A stretch of DNA of 64,000 nucleotides, from the NCBI GenBank assembly GCA_002439095.1, contig DJOT01000035.1, positions 9,105 to 73,104 of the forward strand. Reading direction: 5' to 3'. The DNA is from Bacteroidales bacterium UBA6431. GTDB lineage: Bacteria; Bacteroidota; Bacteroidia; Bacteroidales; UBA932. A program made the position numbers and the translations under genes. Of this stretch, positions 7,377 through 14,986 are shown in pieces; position 1 is the first letter of the stretch; each line of letters starts with the position of its first letter. A model generated the notes under the pieces. The model was not told where the DNA came from, ran no database searches, and saw only the letters and a list, made by a program, of their open reading frames with translations.

Positions 7377-8438
7377 TCACCTTCCTTTCTTCCCGAAAAT
7401 CCTGTCCAATTCCTCACGCCTGTACCACATAAAGCCCTTGAGCCTCATCTTCTCCACACCAAACCTTGCCGTCTCCTCGCTGAACCTCTTCTGCCCAACG
7501 TGATACGCTTTCAACGCCTCCTTTGCGCAAATGTAATTCTTTATAATATTATCCGACACCAACGGGACATCGCCACCAAACAGCTTATCAAGATCACTCT
7601 TTCTGAAATACACAAAAGCACCGTCCCGAAGCCGCTCAATCCCTGCCGCATTGACCGTCTCATAAAACCTTCCCTGCCCGATACGGTAAATCTTCTTCGC
7701 CTGATCAACAGTAAGAAATTCCTCCACCAACTGCCCTTTAGAAAACCGGTTTAAGTCCCATTCCTTTTTGTTTATCAGAATCCGCTGCCCGACTGCAATC
7801 TTTCCGATTCTACGCTTCCTCACATAATCACGAATATACTTCCGTGTCAATCCCGTTTTCACCATAATCTCATCCACGGAATACCATTCGTCACGCACAT
7901 ACTTTACCGGGGTAGGGAAGAGCGCATCCAAATCCGGCTTCGGAAAGAAATCCACGCCTTTAATCCGCCTCGCCTTGATGCCGGCATCCTTGATGGCCGC
8001 AAAGAACTTGCTTCTAGAAACTCCATATAGTGCCAACGACTCCTCCAACTTTATCGGCACGGAAAAATCACCCTTGTTCTCGGTAATCTCAATCCCGCTA
8101 TCAGCAAGCAGCTCCGCCACAGAAATCCTCACAGTCCTGCTAGACACCCGAATCGGATGCAGCTCCCCGGCAGCAATCCTCCTGTAAATCGTAGGTCTGC
8201 TAACCTCAAGCAATAAAGCCGCATCCTTGATGGAGACATACTTCGCCCCTTTCTCAACATCAGAAACCGGGGCAATCCTCTCCGCAACAACAGCCTCCCC
8301 GGCAAGCCGACGGACAGCCCTCCTCCTTTCATTCATCTTCTCCCTCCGGCACTTCTCGCAGCAGAAAACTTGCCTCCCGAAAGACCTCTCGAAGACCCTT
8401 CCGCAATTTCGACAAACCGATGTTCCCAATGACCCCAT
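7377..8438 (-). CDS. Zinc-ribbon protein with five tandem MerR/Xis-type HTH domains
   Basis: A 353-residue protein from the ATG at 8438; a GTG six codons upstream (8456) is the alternative start. The N-terminus has CRNC and CCEKC, a four-Cys zinc ribbon, followed by a basic stretch. Then come five HTH_17-like units of about 48 residues, starting near YVSIKDAALLLEVS, IKLEESLALYGVS, YSVDEIMVKTGLT, FLTVDQAKKIYRIG and YICAKEALKAYHVG, each ending in a wing with a charged Leu-Phe tail (LDALF, LDKLF, LDRIF). Such an array suits binding to repeated sites, and three 10-bp iterons lie just upstream of the gene. Likely a DNA-architecture or copy/excision factor of the element; the role is inferred. Confidence 0.78.
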   Translation of the reverse strand: MGSLGTSVCRNCGRVFERSFGRQVFCCEKCRREKMNERRRAVRRLAGEAVVAERIAPVSDVEKGAKYVSIKDAALLLEVSRPTIYRRIAAGELHPIRVSSRTVRISVAELLADSGIEITENKGDFSVPIKLEESLALYGVSRSKFFAAIKDAGIKARRIKGVDFFPKPDLDALFPTPVKYVRDEWYSVDEIMVKTGLTRKYIRDYVRKRRIGKIAVGQRILINKKEWDLNRFSKGQLVEEFLTVDQAKKIYRIGQGRFYETVNAAGIERLRDGAFVYFRKSDLDKLFGGDVPLVSDNIIKNYICAKEALKAYHVGQKRFSEETARFGVEKMRLKGFMWYRREELDRIFGKKGR

Positions 8439-8530
8439 AATCCCCAAAAATGCCACGCAATATTTCCCAATCTACAGGAACGCACTTTTCAGGACCTCCG
8501 CACGGCACCTAAAGGCACTGATATAGCCAT

Positions 8531-8560
8531 TTTGTGTAAATCTACGTAAACCTATGTAAA
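8531..8560. repeat. Three 10-bp tandem iterons
   Basis: TTTGTGTAAA, TCTACGTAAA and CCTATGTAAA follow one another with a period of exactly 10 bp and share the core nTnYGTAAA. They sit between the five-HTH gene and mnmE, where integrase arm sites or binding sites of the multi-HTH protein are expected. Confidence 0.5.
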
Positions 8561-8591
8561 CTCGTCCAAGACAGCCGTACATTCCCACCAC

Positions 8592-8621
8592 TTGAACCAC
8601 CGTGGTTCAAATGCGGTTCAA
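8592..8621. repeat. Inverted repeat plus third half-site near the element end
   Basis: TTGAACCAC (8592-8600) and GTGGTTCAA (8602-8610) form a perfect 9-bp inverted repeat around one base. A third half-site, GCGGTTCAA (8613-8621), follows. The three GGTTCAA elements are likely protein-binding sites in the attachment region of the element. Confidence 0.5.
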
Positions 8622-8741
8622 AAGTACCCGAAAAACCCCGAAATACAAAGAAACAAGCCGAAAAGTTATCCACACTCTCGGCTCTGAAACTCAATATTTT
8701 ACCCTAAATAAGGAAGTATTGTTTGACTTGATTTTACCCTA

Positions 8742-8765
8742 TTATTTCCCGATGCAAAACCTTCC
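8742..8765. other. Presumed attachment-site region at the mnmE 3' end
   Basis: The element ends in noncoding DNA directly next to the last codons of mnmE, which encode the conserved FCIGK end and read TTTTGCATCGGGAAATAA on the minus strand. The mnmE (trmE/thdF) 3' end is a known target of other integrative elements such as SGI1. The second copy needed to prove the site would lie beyond the left edge of the window. Confidence 0.35.
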
Positions 8766-10151
8766 GAAGATCTCCCCCAAGACCTCATCGCTGCTTATCT
8801 CACCGGTGATGGTGCCGAGGCTCTCGAGAGCTGAGCGCAGGTCTTCCGCAAGAAGGTCTCCGGGGATGCCGCGGTCAAGGGCGGATATCACGTCCGCAAG
8901 AGCAGCGGCAGAAGAGTGCAGAGCAGCGGCATGCCGTGCATTAGTCACCACTGTCCCGTCTTCCGGGACATCTTCCGAAGCCATGGAAACCAAGTCAGAA
9001 CGCAGATCTTCAATTCCCAAACCCGTCTTTGCTGAAATAGTCAGCACCATTACAGTATTTAATTTGCAATCAGATGATAAAACAATATCGTTAACATTGC
9101 TAACAATATTGTTATCCGCTATTTTATCTGATTTCGAGATCAAAATGATGAGTTTCTGCGCAGATAAATCCACAGTGGAAAAAATCATCTCCAACTGTTC
9201 CCGGACAGGAGCCTCGACATCCACCACCCCAAGCACAATTCTCGCCTCGGAAGCCTTTTTCAAGGCACGCCGGATACCCTCAGACTCCACGACATCCGAA
9301 GAATCCCGGATTCCTGCCGTGTCGATGAAACGGAACATGACTCCTCCAATCGTACAGCAATCCTCGACCGTGTCCCTGGTGGTCCCGGGAATATCGGAGA
9401 CAATGGCCCTGTCATCCCCGAGCAGCACATTGAGAAGCGTGCTCTTGCCGCTGTTCGGCACCCCGATGATCGCCACAGGCACACCGTTCCGTATGGCATT
9501 GCCTTCCCTGAATGAATCGGCCAGCGCAGCACAACGTCCATGTGCCTTTTCAAGCAGGGCGCGAAGACGGGAACGGTCCGCAAACTCGACATCCTCCTCG
9601 GAAAAATCGAGTTCAAGTTCAAGAAGCGAAGCGATCTCCAGCAAGGAAGAGCGGAGATGGCCCAGCTCAGCCGAATATCCGCCGCGCAGCTGGTTCATCG
9701 CAACCCGGTGCTGGACCTGCGAAGAAGAAGAGATCACATCAGCAACAGCCTCAGCCTGTGCAAGATCCATCTTTCCATTGAGAAAAGCACGTCTGGTGAA
9801 CTCTCCGGGCATAGCAAGCCTGGCACCCGCAGCCTCAAGAAGGGCAAGCAGGGAAGAGACTATATAACGGGAAGAATGGCAGGAAATCTCCACAGAATCC
9901 TCACCGGTGTAAGAATGAGGCGAACGGAAAACACTGACAAGCACCTCGTCCAGCACATTTCCGTCATGGTCCAGTACAGTTCCGAACCTCAGCCGATAAC
10001 CATCCGTCTCCCCGAGAGGTTTTCCGGAAACGGAAACGACCCTGCCGGCAACCCCCATGGCATCCGGTCCGCTGAGCCGGACAATGGCAATGGCCCCGGT
10101 GCCTGGCACTGTGGCCGGAGCGCATATCGTATCATCAAAAAAACTGAGCAT
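8742..10151 (-). CDS. mnmE: tRNA uridine-5-carboxymethylaminomethyl modification GTPase MnmE
   Basis: A 469-residue GTPase that, with MnmG, modifies the wobble uridine of certain tRNAs in the cytoplasm. The start is the ATG at 10151, with GAGAGA upstream; a longer frame adds 15 unrelated residues. The N-terminal formyl-THF-binding domain (TICAPATVPGTGAIAIVRLS) is followed by a helical domain that holds the G domain: P-loop GVPNSGKST, switch IPGTTRDTVED and the NKxD-like ISKSDK. The C-terminus is the diagnostic FCIGK, containing the catalytic Cys. It lies head-to-head with the Fe-S scaffold operon, and its 3' end borders the mobile element. Confidence 0.97.
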   Translation of the reverse strand: MLSFFDDTICAPATVPGTGAIAIVRLSGPDAMGVAGRVVSVSGKPLGETDGYRLRFGTVLDHDGNVLDEVLVSVFRSPHSYTGEDSVEISCHSSRYIVSSLLALLEAAGARLAMPGEFTRRAFLNGKMDLAQAEAVADVISSSSQVQHRVAMNQLRGGYSAELGHLRSSLLEIASLLELELDFSEEDVEFADRSRLRALLEKAHGRCAALADSFREGNAIRNGVPVAIIGVPNSGKSTLLNVLLGDDRAIVSDIPGTTRDTVEDCCTIGGVMFRFIDTAGIRDSSDVVESEGIRRALKKASEARIVLGVVDVEAPVREQLEMIFSTVDLSAQKLIILISKSDKIADNNIVSNVNDIVLSSDCKLNTVMVLTISAKTGLGIEDLRSDLVSMASEDVPEDGTVVTNARHAAALHSSAAALADVISALDRGIPGDLLAEDLRSALESLGTITGEISSDEVLGEIFGRFCIGK

Positions 10152-10224
10152 TCTCTCTAAATTTGCGGCCCCTCCCGCATTATGCCGGACGGGCAAGCGG
10201 CAAAATTAAGCGAATAAATTATCA

Positions 10225-10255
10225 TTGCAAAATACTGAGTTTCTCAGTATATTTG
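10225..10255 (+). promoter_or_regulatory. Promoter of the Fe-S scaffold/GGGtGRT operon
   Basis: TTG at 10225-10227 and TATATTTG at 10248-10255 are separated by 20 bp, a full Bacteroidota-type promoter. The start codon follows 31 bp downstream. Nearly the whole spacer is occupied by a perfect palindrome. Confidence 0.65.
10232..10250. promoter_or_regulatory. Perfect 8-bp inverted repeat overlapping the promoter
   Basis: ATACTGAG (10232-10239), a TTT spacer, then CTCAGTAT (10243-10250). It covers the spacer and the first bases of the -7 box, so a bound dimer would block RNA polymerase. The downstream Fe-S-type genes suggest an iron, sulfur or redox-responsive regulator such as an Rrf2 protein, but this is inference. 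Confidence 0.6.
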
Positions 10256-10285
10256 CGCCTGCGAAATACATACTTATACAAGAAT

Positions 10286-10978
10286 ATGATTTACACAAAA
10301 GAAGTGCAGCAGATGTGCTGCGTCGCAAAAGGCGCCAACCACGCCAACGCCCCGATCCCGGAAGAGGGCAAGTGGGTACACGCAAAGGAAATAAAGGACA
10401 TCTCAGGCCTGACGCACGGCATCGGCTGGTGCGCCCCGCAGCAGGGAGCCTGCAAACTGACGCTCAACGTCAAGGACGGCATCATCGAAGAGGCTCTCGT
10501 GGAGACCATCGGCTGCTCCGGAATGACCCATTCAGCCGCCATGGCATCTGAGATTCTTCCTGGCAAGACCCTCCTTGAGGCTCTCAACACTGACCTAGTA
10601 TGCGACGCCATCAACACGGCGATGCGCGAGCTCTTCCTCCAGATCGTCTACGGACGTACCCAGTCAGCTTTCTCTGAGGGTGGACTCCCTGTCGGCGGCT
10701 CACTTGAGGATCTCGGAAAGAACCTCCGCAGCCAGGTCGGCACCATGTACGGCACCAAGGCCAAAGGCAGCCGCTACCTCGAAATGACCGAGGGCTACTG
10801 CACCAGGATGGCGCTTGACTCCAACAACGAAGTGATCGGCTACGAGTTCATCAACCTCGGCAAGCTTATGGATGCACTGAAAGGCGGAGCCACAGGCCCG
10901 GAGGCCATCGAGAAAGCCAAAGGCACCTATGGCCGTTTCAAGGACGCTGTTAAGTATATTGACCCACGTAAAGAGTAA
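10286..10978 (+). CDS. IscU/NifU-like iron-sulfur scaffold protein
   Basis: A 230-residue protein starting at the ATG at 10286. It contains an IscU-like region: GCSGMTHSAAMASEILPGKT parallels the Cys-containing helix of Fe-S scaffolds, and further cysteines occur in MCCVAKG, IGWCAPQQGAC and EGYCTRM. These would hold an Fe-S cluster or metal. It is longer than standard IscU. The next gene, 5 bp downstream, encodes its usual partner, the GGGtGRT protein. The pair is widespread in anaerobes, but its biochemical role is not well defined. The operon sits behind a promoter with a palindromic operator. Confidence 0.8.
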   Translation: MIYTKEVQQMCCVAKGANHANAPIPEEGKWVHAKEIKDISGLTHGIGWCAPQQGACKLTLNVKDGIIEEALVETIGCSGMTHSAAMASEILPGKTLLEALNTDLVCDAINTAMRELFLQIVYGRTQSAFSEGGLPVGGSLEDLGKNLRSQVGTMYGTKAKGSRYLEMTEGYCTRMALDSNNEVIGYEFINLGKLMDALKGGATGPEAIEKAKGTYGRFKDAVKYIDPRKE

Positions 10979-10983
10979 GAGAC

Positions 10984-11985
10984 ATGGCACTTTTTGAAAG
11001 CTACGAGCGTCGCATCGATCAGATCAATGCAGCTCTCAACAAATACGGCATCAAGGACATCGATGAGGCCAAGGCTATCTGCGACGCCAAAGGCATCGAT
11101 CCTTACAAGATGTGCGAAGACACCCAGAAAATCTGCTTCGAGAACGCGAAGTGGGCTTATGTAGTAGGCGCAGCCATCGCCATCAAGAAAGGCGTGAAGA
11201 CCGCCGCAGAGGCTGCTGAAGCCATCGGAGAGGGCCTTCAGGCCTTCTGTATCCCGGGTTCCGTGGCTGACGACCGCAAGGTCGGCCTCGGTCACGGCAA
11301 CCTCGCAGCAAGGCTTCTCCGCGAGGAGACAGGCTGCTTCGCTTTCCTCGCCGGACACGAGTCATACGCTGCCGCTGAAGGCGCCATCAAGATCGCCGAG
11401 ATGGCCAACAAGGTACGCAAGACTCCGCTCCGCGTGATTCTCAACGGACTCGGCAAGGATGCCGCCAAGATCATCTCCCGCATCAACGGCTTCACCTACG
11501 TACAGACACAGTTCGACTACTTCACCGGAGAACTCAAAATCGTAGGGGAGACCAAGTACTCTGACGGCGTACGCGGTGGTGTACGGTGCTACGGCGCAGA
11601 CGATGTGCGCGAGGGCGTGGCCATCATGTGGAAGGAAAACGTGGACGTGTCCATCACCGGCAACTCCACCAATCCTACCCGTTTCCAGCACCCTGTAGCC
11701 GGAACCTATAAGAAAGAGCGCGTACTCGCCGGCAAGCCATACTTCTCAGTGGCATCAGGCGGCGGTACAGGCCGTACCCTCCACCCGGACAACATGGCCG
11801 CAGGCCCTGCATCATACGGCATGACAGACACCATGGGCCGCATGCACTCTGACGCACAGTTCGCAGGTTCATCTTCAGTACCGGCACACGTCGAGATGAT
11901 GGGTTTCCTCGGGATGGGCAACAACCCTATGGTCGGAGCTACTGTTGCAGTGGCTGTAGCCGTAGACGAGGCGATGCAGAAATAA
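10984..11985 (+). CDS. GGGtGRT family protein
   Basis: A 333-residue protein of the family named for its glycine-rich motif; GGGTGRT is visible at about residues 259-265. Other glycine- and Ser-rich blocks (GLGHGN, FLAGHESY, ITGNSTNPTRFQHP) suggest a nucleotide- or phosphate-binding fold. It has no signal peptide, so it is cytoplasmic. It is co-transcribed with the IscU-like scaffold gene and followed by a strong terminator. The family is associated with Fe-S scaffold proteins in anaerobes; no reaction is firmly assigned, and none is claimed here. Confidence 0.88.
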   Translation: MALFESYERRIDQINAALNKYGIKDIDEAKAICDAKGIDPYKMCEDTQKICFENAKWAYVVGAAIAIKKGVKTAAEAAEAIGEGLQAFCIPGSVADDRKVGLGHGNLAARLLREETGCFAFLAGHESYAAAEGAIKIAEMANKVRKTPLRVILNGLGKDAAKIISRINGFTYVQTQFDYFTGELKIVGETKYSDGVRGGVRCYGADDVREGVAIMWKENVDVSITGNSTNPTRFQHPVAGTYKKERVLAGKPYFSVASGGGTGRTLHPDNMAAGPASYGMTDTMGRMHSDAQFAGSSSVPAHVEMMGFLGMGNNPMVGATVAVAVAVDEAMQK

Positions 11986-12005
11986 GTCAGTCAGACTTCA
12001 TATTA

Positions 12006-12039
12006 AAAGGGGCCGCGCGAAAGCGCTGCCCTTTTTTTT
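12006..12039 (+). terminator. Rho-independent terminator after the GGGtGRT gene
   Basis: A GC-rich hairpin (GGGGC, GCGC, GAAA loop, GCGC, GCCC) is followed by eight T residues at 12032-12039. Confidence 0.85.
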
Positions 12040-12063
12040 CATTTAGTAAGCGGCAACTTATTT

Positions 12064-12564
12064 TTAACGATTACTTAAACCGGAGGCGAGAATTTCCTCA
12101 GCCACTATATAGGCTGCATTTCCTATTATCTGCTCACATGGACGTTTGCGGTAAAACTCCGGAGTACGCTCCGATGGAGTAGGCCCCTCCTTGGCGGATG
12201 GAGACAGTCCCAGCAGCTCCCGGCACACAATGCTGCCGCCGTTGAGCCTCTTGAACTCACCGGCAAACTTCTGAACAAGTGCATAATTGTCCCTCCGGGA
12301 TTCCTTGACAGAAGGATCCGAGGCGGGGGAGAGGAAACCCGCCATCATCACAGCCCCGCTGAAACTGCCGCACACTTCGCGCATGCGCGCCATACCTCCG
12401 CCAAAGCCTGAACCTATGACAGCAAGCATCTCCTCTGACTCGGGCAGCAGATCTGCAAAAGCCAGAACCACAGCCTGACAACAATTGTATCCCTGACGGA
12501 ACAGTGTCATGGCGCGCTGCCTACGCTCTTCCGGAGAAAAATCCGATGGAATATTCTTTATCAT
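12064..12564 (-). CDS. C-GCAxxG-C-C family protein
   Basis: A 166-residue protein with the family's spaced cysteines: GYNCCQAVV, then GFGGGMARMREVCGSFSGA, then VCRELLG and PCEQII. These four Cys regions probably bind a metal or cofactor, as proposed for this redox-associated family of anaerobes. No signal peptide is seen. Its ATG overlaps the stop of the upstream nucleoside kinase by 4 bp, so the two are translationally coupled. Function is not established for the family. Confidence 0.85.
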   Translation of the reverse strand: MIKNIPSDFSPEERRQRAMTLFRQGYNCCQAVVLAFADLLPESEEMLAVIGSGFGGGMARMREVCGSFSGAVMMAGFLSPASDPSVKESRRDNYALVQKFAGEFKRLNGGSIVCRELLGLSPSAKEGPTPSERTPEFYRKRPCEQIIGNAAYIVAEEILASGLSNR

Positions 12565-14213
12565 CCTATAAAACTCTTCATAAATGACGTGACCGGTATC
12601 TCCTTGTCTGACACTGGGATAAAATAATGCAGGAAAGTCAGCAGACGGCTGGCTTCGCTATACTCCGGGCAGTTCTTTGGAACCGTGGCAAGTATTGATT
12701 CCGCATGGCTGCGGAGCACCGCGAACTCCACAAGATAAGCCGAATTGAAGAGCACATCGGCATCCTCCTGATACGGATATATCCATTTGACTTCAGCCCG
12801 GCGGACGTTAGGCCAGTTGGAAATTGTCTCACGGGCAGTGAATGCCCCCTTGTTGAAATCCCTCACTATACGGCGCAAGAGGCGGTTGTCGCTGGTCGGG
12901 ATGCAGTTGTGATCGTCAAGGGAAATACTCGTAATCGTATTGATGAAAATCTTGAATTTCTCAGATTCGGAGATCTTGTCCAATAATGCCGGGTTAAGAG
13001 CATGTATGCCTTCGATAAGCAGCACCGCACCGGGCGTGAGCTTAAGCCGCTTGCCATTGTACTCTCTTATGCCAGTTACAAAATTATACTCGGGCACCTC
13101 CACTTCTTCCCCAGAGAGCAGTCTTAGGACGTCGGCCTGCAGGGCATCATGGTCTACGGTGTCAAAATTGTCGAAATCGAAACTGCCGTCAGGCAACTTC
13201 GGAGTGTCAAGACGGTTGACGAAATAGTCATCAGTAGAAAATGATATCGGGAGCAGGCCGCAGGCTTTCAGCTGGACGCTCAACCTCTTGCAGAACGTGC
13301 TCTTGCCGCTGCTGGTAGGCCCTGTGATGAGTACAAGACGCACAGGGTCCGGAGAGTTGTGCCGTGACTCTATCTCTTCAGCAATCTGCACTATCTTCTT
13401 TTCCTGCAGTGCTTCCGCCACCTGAATGAGATCCGAGGCCTTGCCGTCGAGACAGGCCAGATTGACATCTCCCACATTGTCCAGACCCATTATCCGGTTC
13501 CATTTTATGGATTCCGCGAAGACGCCGAAAGTCTTGGGCTGCTCATAGAAAGGGGCAAGGACCTCAGGGTGATGCCGGTCAGGAACTCTGAGCAACATCC
13601 CGCCGTGGTATGGTTCAAGACTCCATATTTTAAGATACCCGGTGCCTGGCACGAGCGCACCGCAACTGTAATCGGGAGAGCCGTCAAGAGAATAATAATT
13701 GACATAGACTTCTCCGCATGTCTGCAGAAGCTTCACCTTGTCCATCTGGCCAAGGCTGCGGAAAAGCTCCAACGCCTCCGAGGTCTGCACTTCATGTCGG
13801 CGAAAAGGGATGTTGTCTGAAACCAGCTGAGACATCCGCCTGCGCAGGGCATCAATGTCACTGCGGTGCAAGGACTCTCCGTTCGCCTTGTCAAGGCGGC
13901 AGAAATACCCCTTGGATATAGGACGGCGGATCACCACCTTACAGCCAGGGAACAAATCCTGCGCAGCTTTGCATAGAAGGAAGCAGAGAGAGCGGCAATA
14001 CACGTTCCGCCCGGCATACGTCCGGTAGTCAAGAAATTCCACGTCCCGGTTGTTGAAGACTCTGAATTTCAATCCCTGAGAGACATTGTTGACTTTTGCC
14101 GAGATTATGTCATAAGGCCGTTCGAAATCAAATTCGGGAATCATCTCCAGAAGTGTGGATCCTTCCGGAAATTCCTTGAAAGTGCCTGTGTTCTTGCAAT
14201 AAATACGTAGCAT
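12561..14213 (-). CDS. TGS-domain uridine kinase-like nucleoside kinase
   Basis: A 550-residue protein combining a TGS/ThrRS-like N-terminal region (ubiquitin-like fold, then an editing-like domain, about residues 1-220) with a uridine kinase-type domain. The P-loop is GPTSSGKST near residue 297, followed by STDDYF and the family segment FDFDNFDTVDHDAL. It is predicted to phosphorylate a nucleoside, most likely uridine or cytidine, in salvage. This fused form is common in Bacteroidota and Firmicutes. It lies back-to-back with upp, another pyrimidine salvage gene, which fits this role. The exact substrate is inferred. Confidence 0.85.
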   Translation of the reverse strand: MLRIYCKNTGTFKEFPEGSTLLEMIPEFDFERPYDIISAKVNNVSQGLKFRVFNNRDVEFLDYRTYAGRNVYCRSLCFLLCKAAQDLFPGCKVVIRRPISKGYFCRLDKANGESLHRSDIDALRRRMSQLVSDNIPFRRHEVQTSEALELFRSLGQMDKVKLLQTCGEVYVNYYSLDGSPDYSCGALVPGTGYLKIWSLEPYHGGMLLRVPDRHHPEVLAPFYEQPKTFGVFAESIKWNRIMGLDNVGDVNLACLDGKASDLIQVAEALQEKKIVQIAEEIESRHNSPDPVRLVLITGPTSSGKSTFCKRLSVQLKACGLLPISFSTDDYFVNRLDTPKLPDGSFDFDNFDTVDHDALQADVLRLLSGEEVEVPEYNFVTGIREYNGKRLKLTPGAVLLIEGIHALNPALLDKISESEKFKIFINTITSISLDDHNCIPTSDNRLLRRIVRDFNKGAFTARETISNWPNVRRAEVKWIYPYQEDADVLFNSAYLVEFAVLRSHAESILATVPKNCPEYSEASRLLTFLHYFIPVSDKEIPVTSFMKSFIG

Positions 14214-14239
14214 TGCGACTCATGGTATATATATCCCGG

Positions 14240-14247
14240 CAAAATTA
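14240..14247 (-). promoter_or_regulatory. -7 box of the nucleoside kinase gene
   Basis: The minus strand reads TAATTTTG, ending 26 bp before the ATG. On the opposite strand, upp has the near-match TATCTTTA at about 14260. No clear -33 boxes are seen. Confidence 0.4.
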
Positions 14248-14287
14248 CGAAAAAAGTAGTATCTTTACTTAAATTTTCAAATCCGTT

Positions 14288-14917
14288 ATGAGCCAATTAC
14301 ACGTTATCGATCACCCGATGATCCAGCACAAGCTGACCATCATGAGACAGAAGGAGACCGGATCCAAGGATTTCCGCGAACTTCTCAAGGAAATTGCACT
14401 TCTTATGGGCTATGAAGTCACCCGCGACCTTCCGCTGGCTGAGGTCGAAATAGAGACGCCTATCTGCAAAACCATCGCCCATAAAGTCAGCGGCCGCAAG
14501 CTCGCCATAGTCCCGATTCTACGCGCAGGACTAGGTATGGTGGAGGGATTGCAGACCCTCGTACCGGTAGCAAAAGTAGGCCATATCGGACTATACCGTG
14601 ACGAGAAGACCCACACTCCAGTCGTTTATTACTGCAAACTGCCTGAAGATATCAGCCAGAGGCTCGTAATTGTGACTGACCCTATGCTTGCCACCGGAGG
14701 GAGTTCCTGCGATGCATTGGCGATGCTGAAGGAGCGTGGCTGCACCAATATCCGCCTGATGTGCCTTGTAGCTGCCCCGGAAGGAATCAAGAAAGTACAG
14801 GAGACACATCCGGATGTAGACATATACGTCGCAGCAGTTGACGAACATCTCAACAAAGACGCCTATATAGTCCCAGGACTCGGAGATGCCGGGGACAGGA
14901 TTTTCGGCACGAAATAA
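14288..14917 (+). CDS. upp: Uracil phosphoribosyltransferase
   Basis: A 209-residue enzyme, the normal family length, that makes UMP from uracil and PRPP in the cytoplasm. The PRPP-binding loop is VTDPMLATGGSS, preceded by the conserved PILRAGLGMVEG. The C-terminal YIVPGLGDAGDRIFGTK is the uracil-binding end of the family. It is divergent from a uridine kinase-like gene and followed by a symmetrical terminator shared with rho. Confidence 0.97.
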   Translation: MSQLHVIDHPMIQHKLTIMRQKETGSKDFRELLKEIALLMGYEVTRDLPLAEVEIETPICKTIAHKVSGRKLAIVPILRAGLGMVEGLQTLVPVAKVGHIGLYRDEKTHTPVVYYCKLPEDISQRLVIVTDPMLATGGSSCDALAMLKERGCTNIRLMCLVAAPEGIKKVQETHPDVDIYVAAVDEHLNKDAYIVPGLGDAGDRIFGTK

Positions 14918-14931
14918 TCAGACCAATTAAA

Positions 14932-14970
14932 ATCAAAAAAGCGCCCCGGATCACGGAGCGCTTTTTTGAT
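14932..14970. terminator. Bidirectional terminator between upp and rho
   Basis: ATCAAAAAAGCGC (14932-14944) pairs with GCGCTTTTTTGAT (14958-14970) around a CCCGGATCACGGA loop with internal pairing. A and T tracts on the two sides allow termination on both strands, matching the convergent genes. Confidence 0.85.
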
Positions 14971-14986
14971 TTGCAGCCTGCAAGGC

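Noticed and set aside
8602..9867. Long plus-strand open frame (421 codons) opposite mnmE
   Set aside because: Ser/Arg-rich translation without motifs, fully antisense to a certain mnmE gene; a codon-bias shadow.
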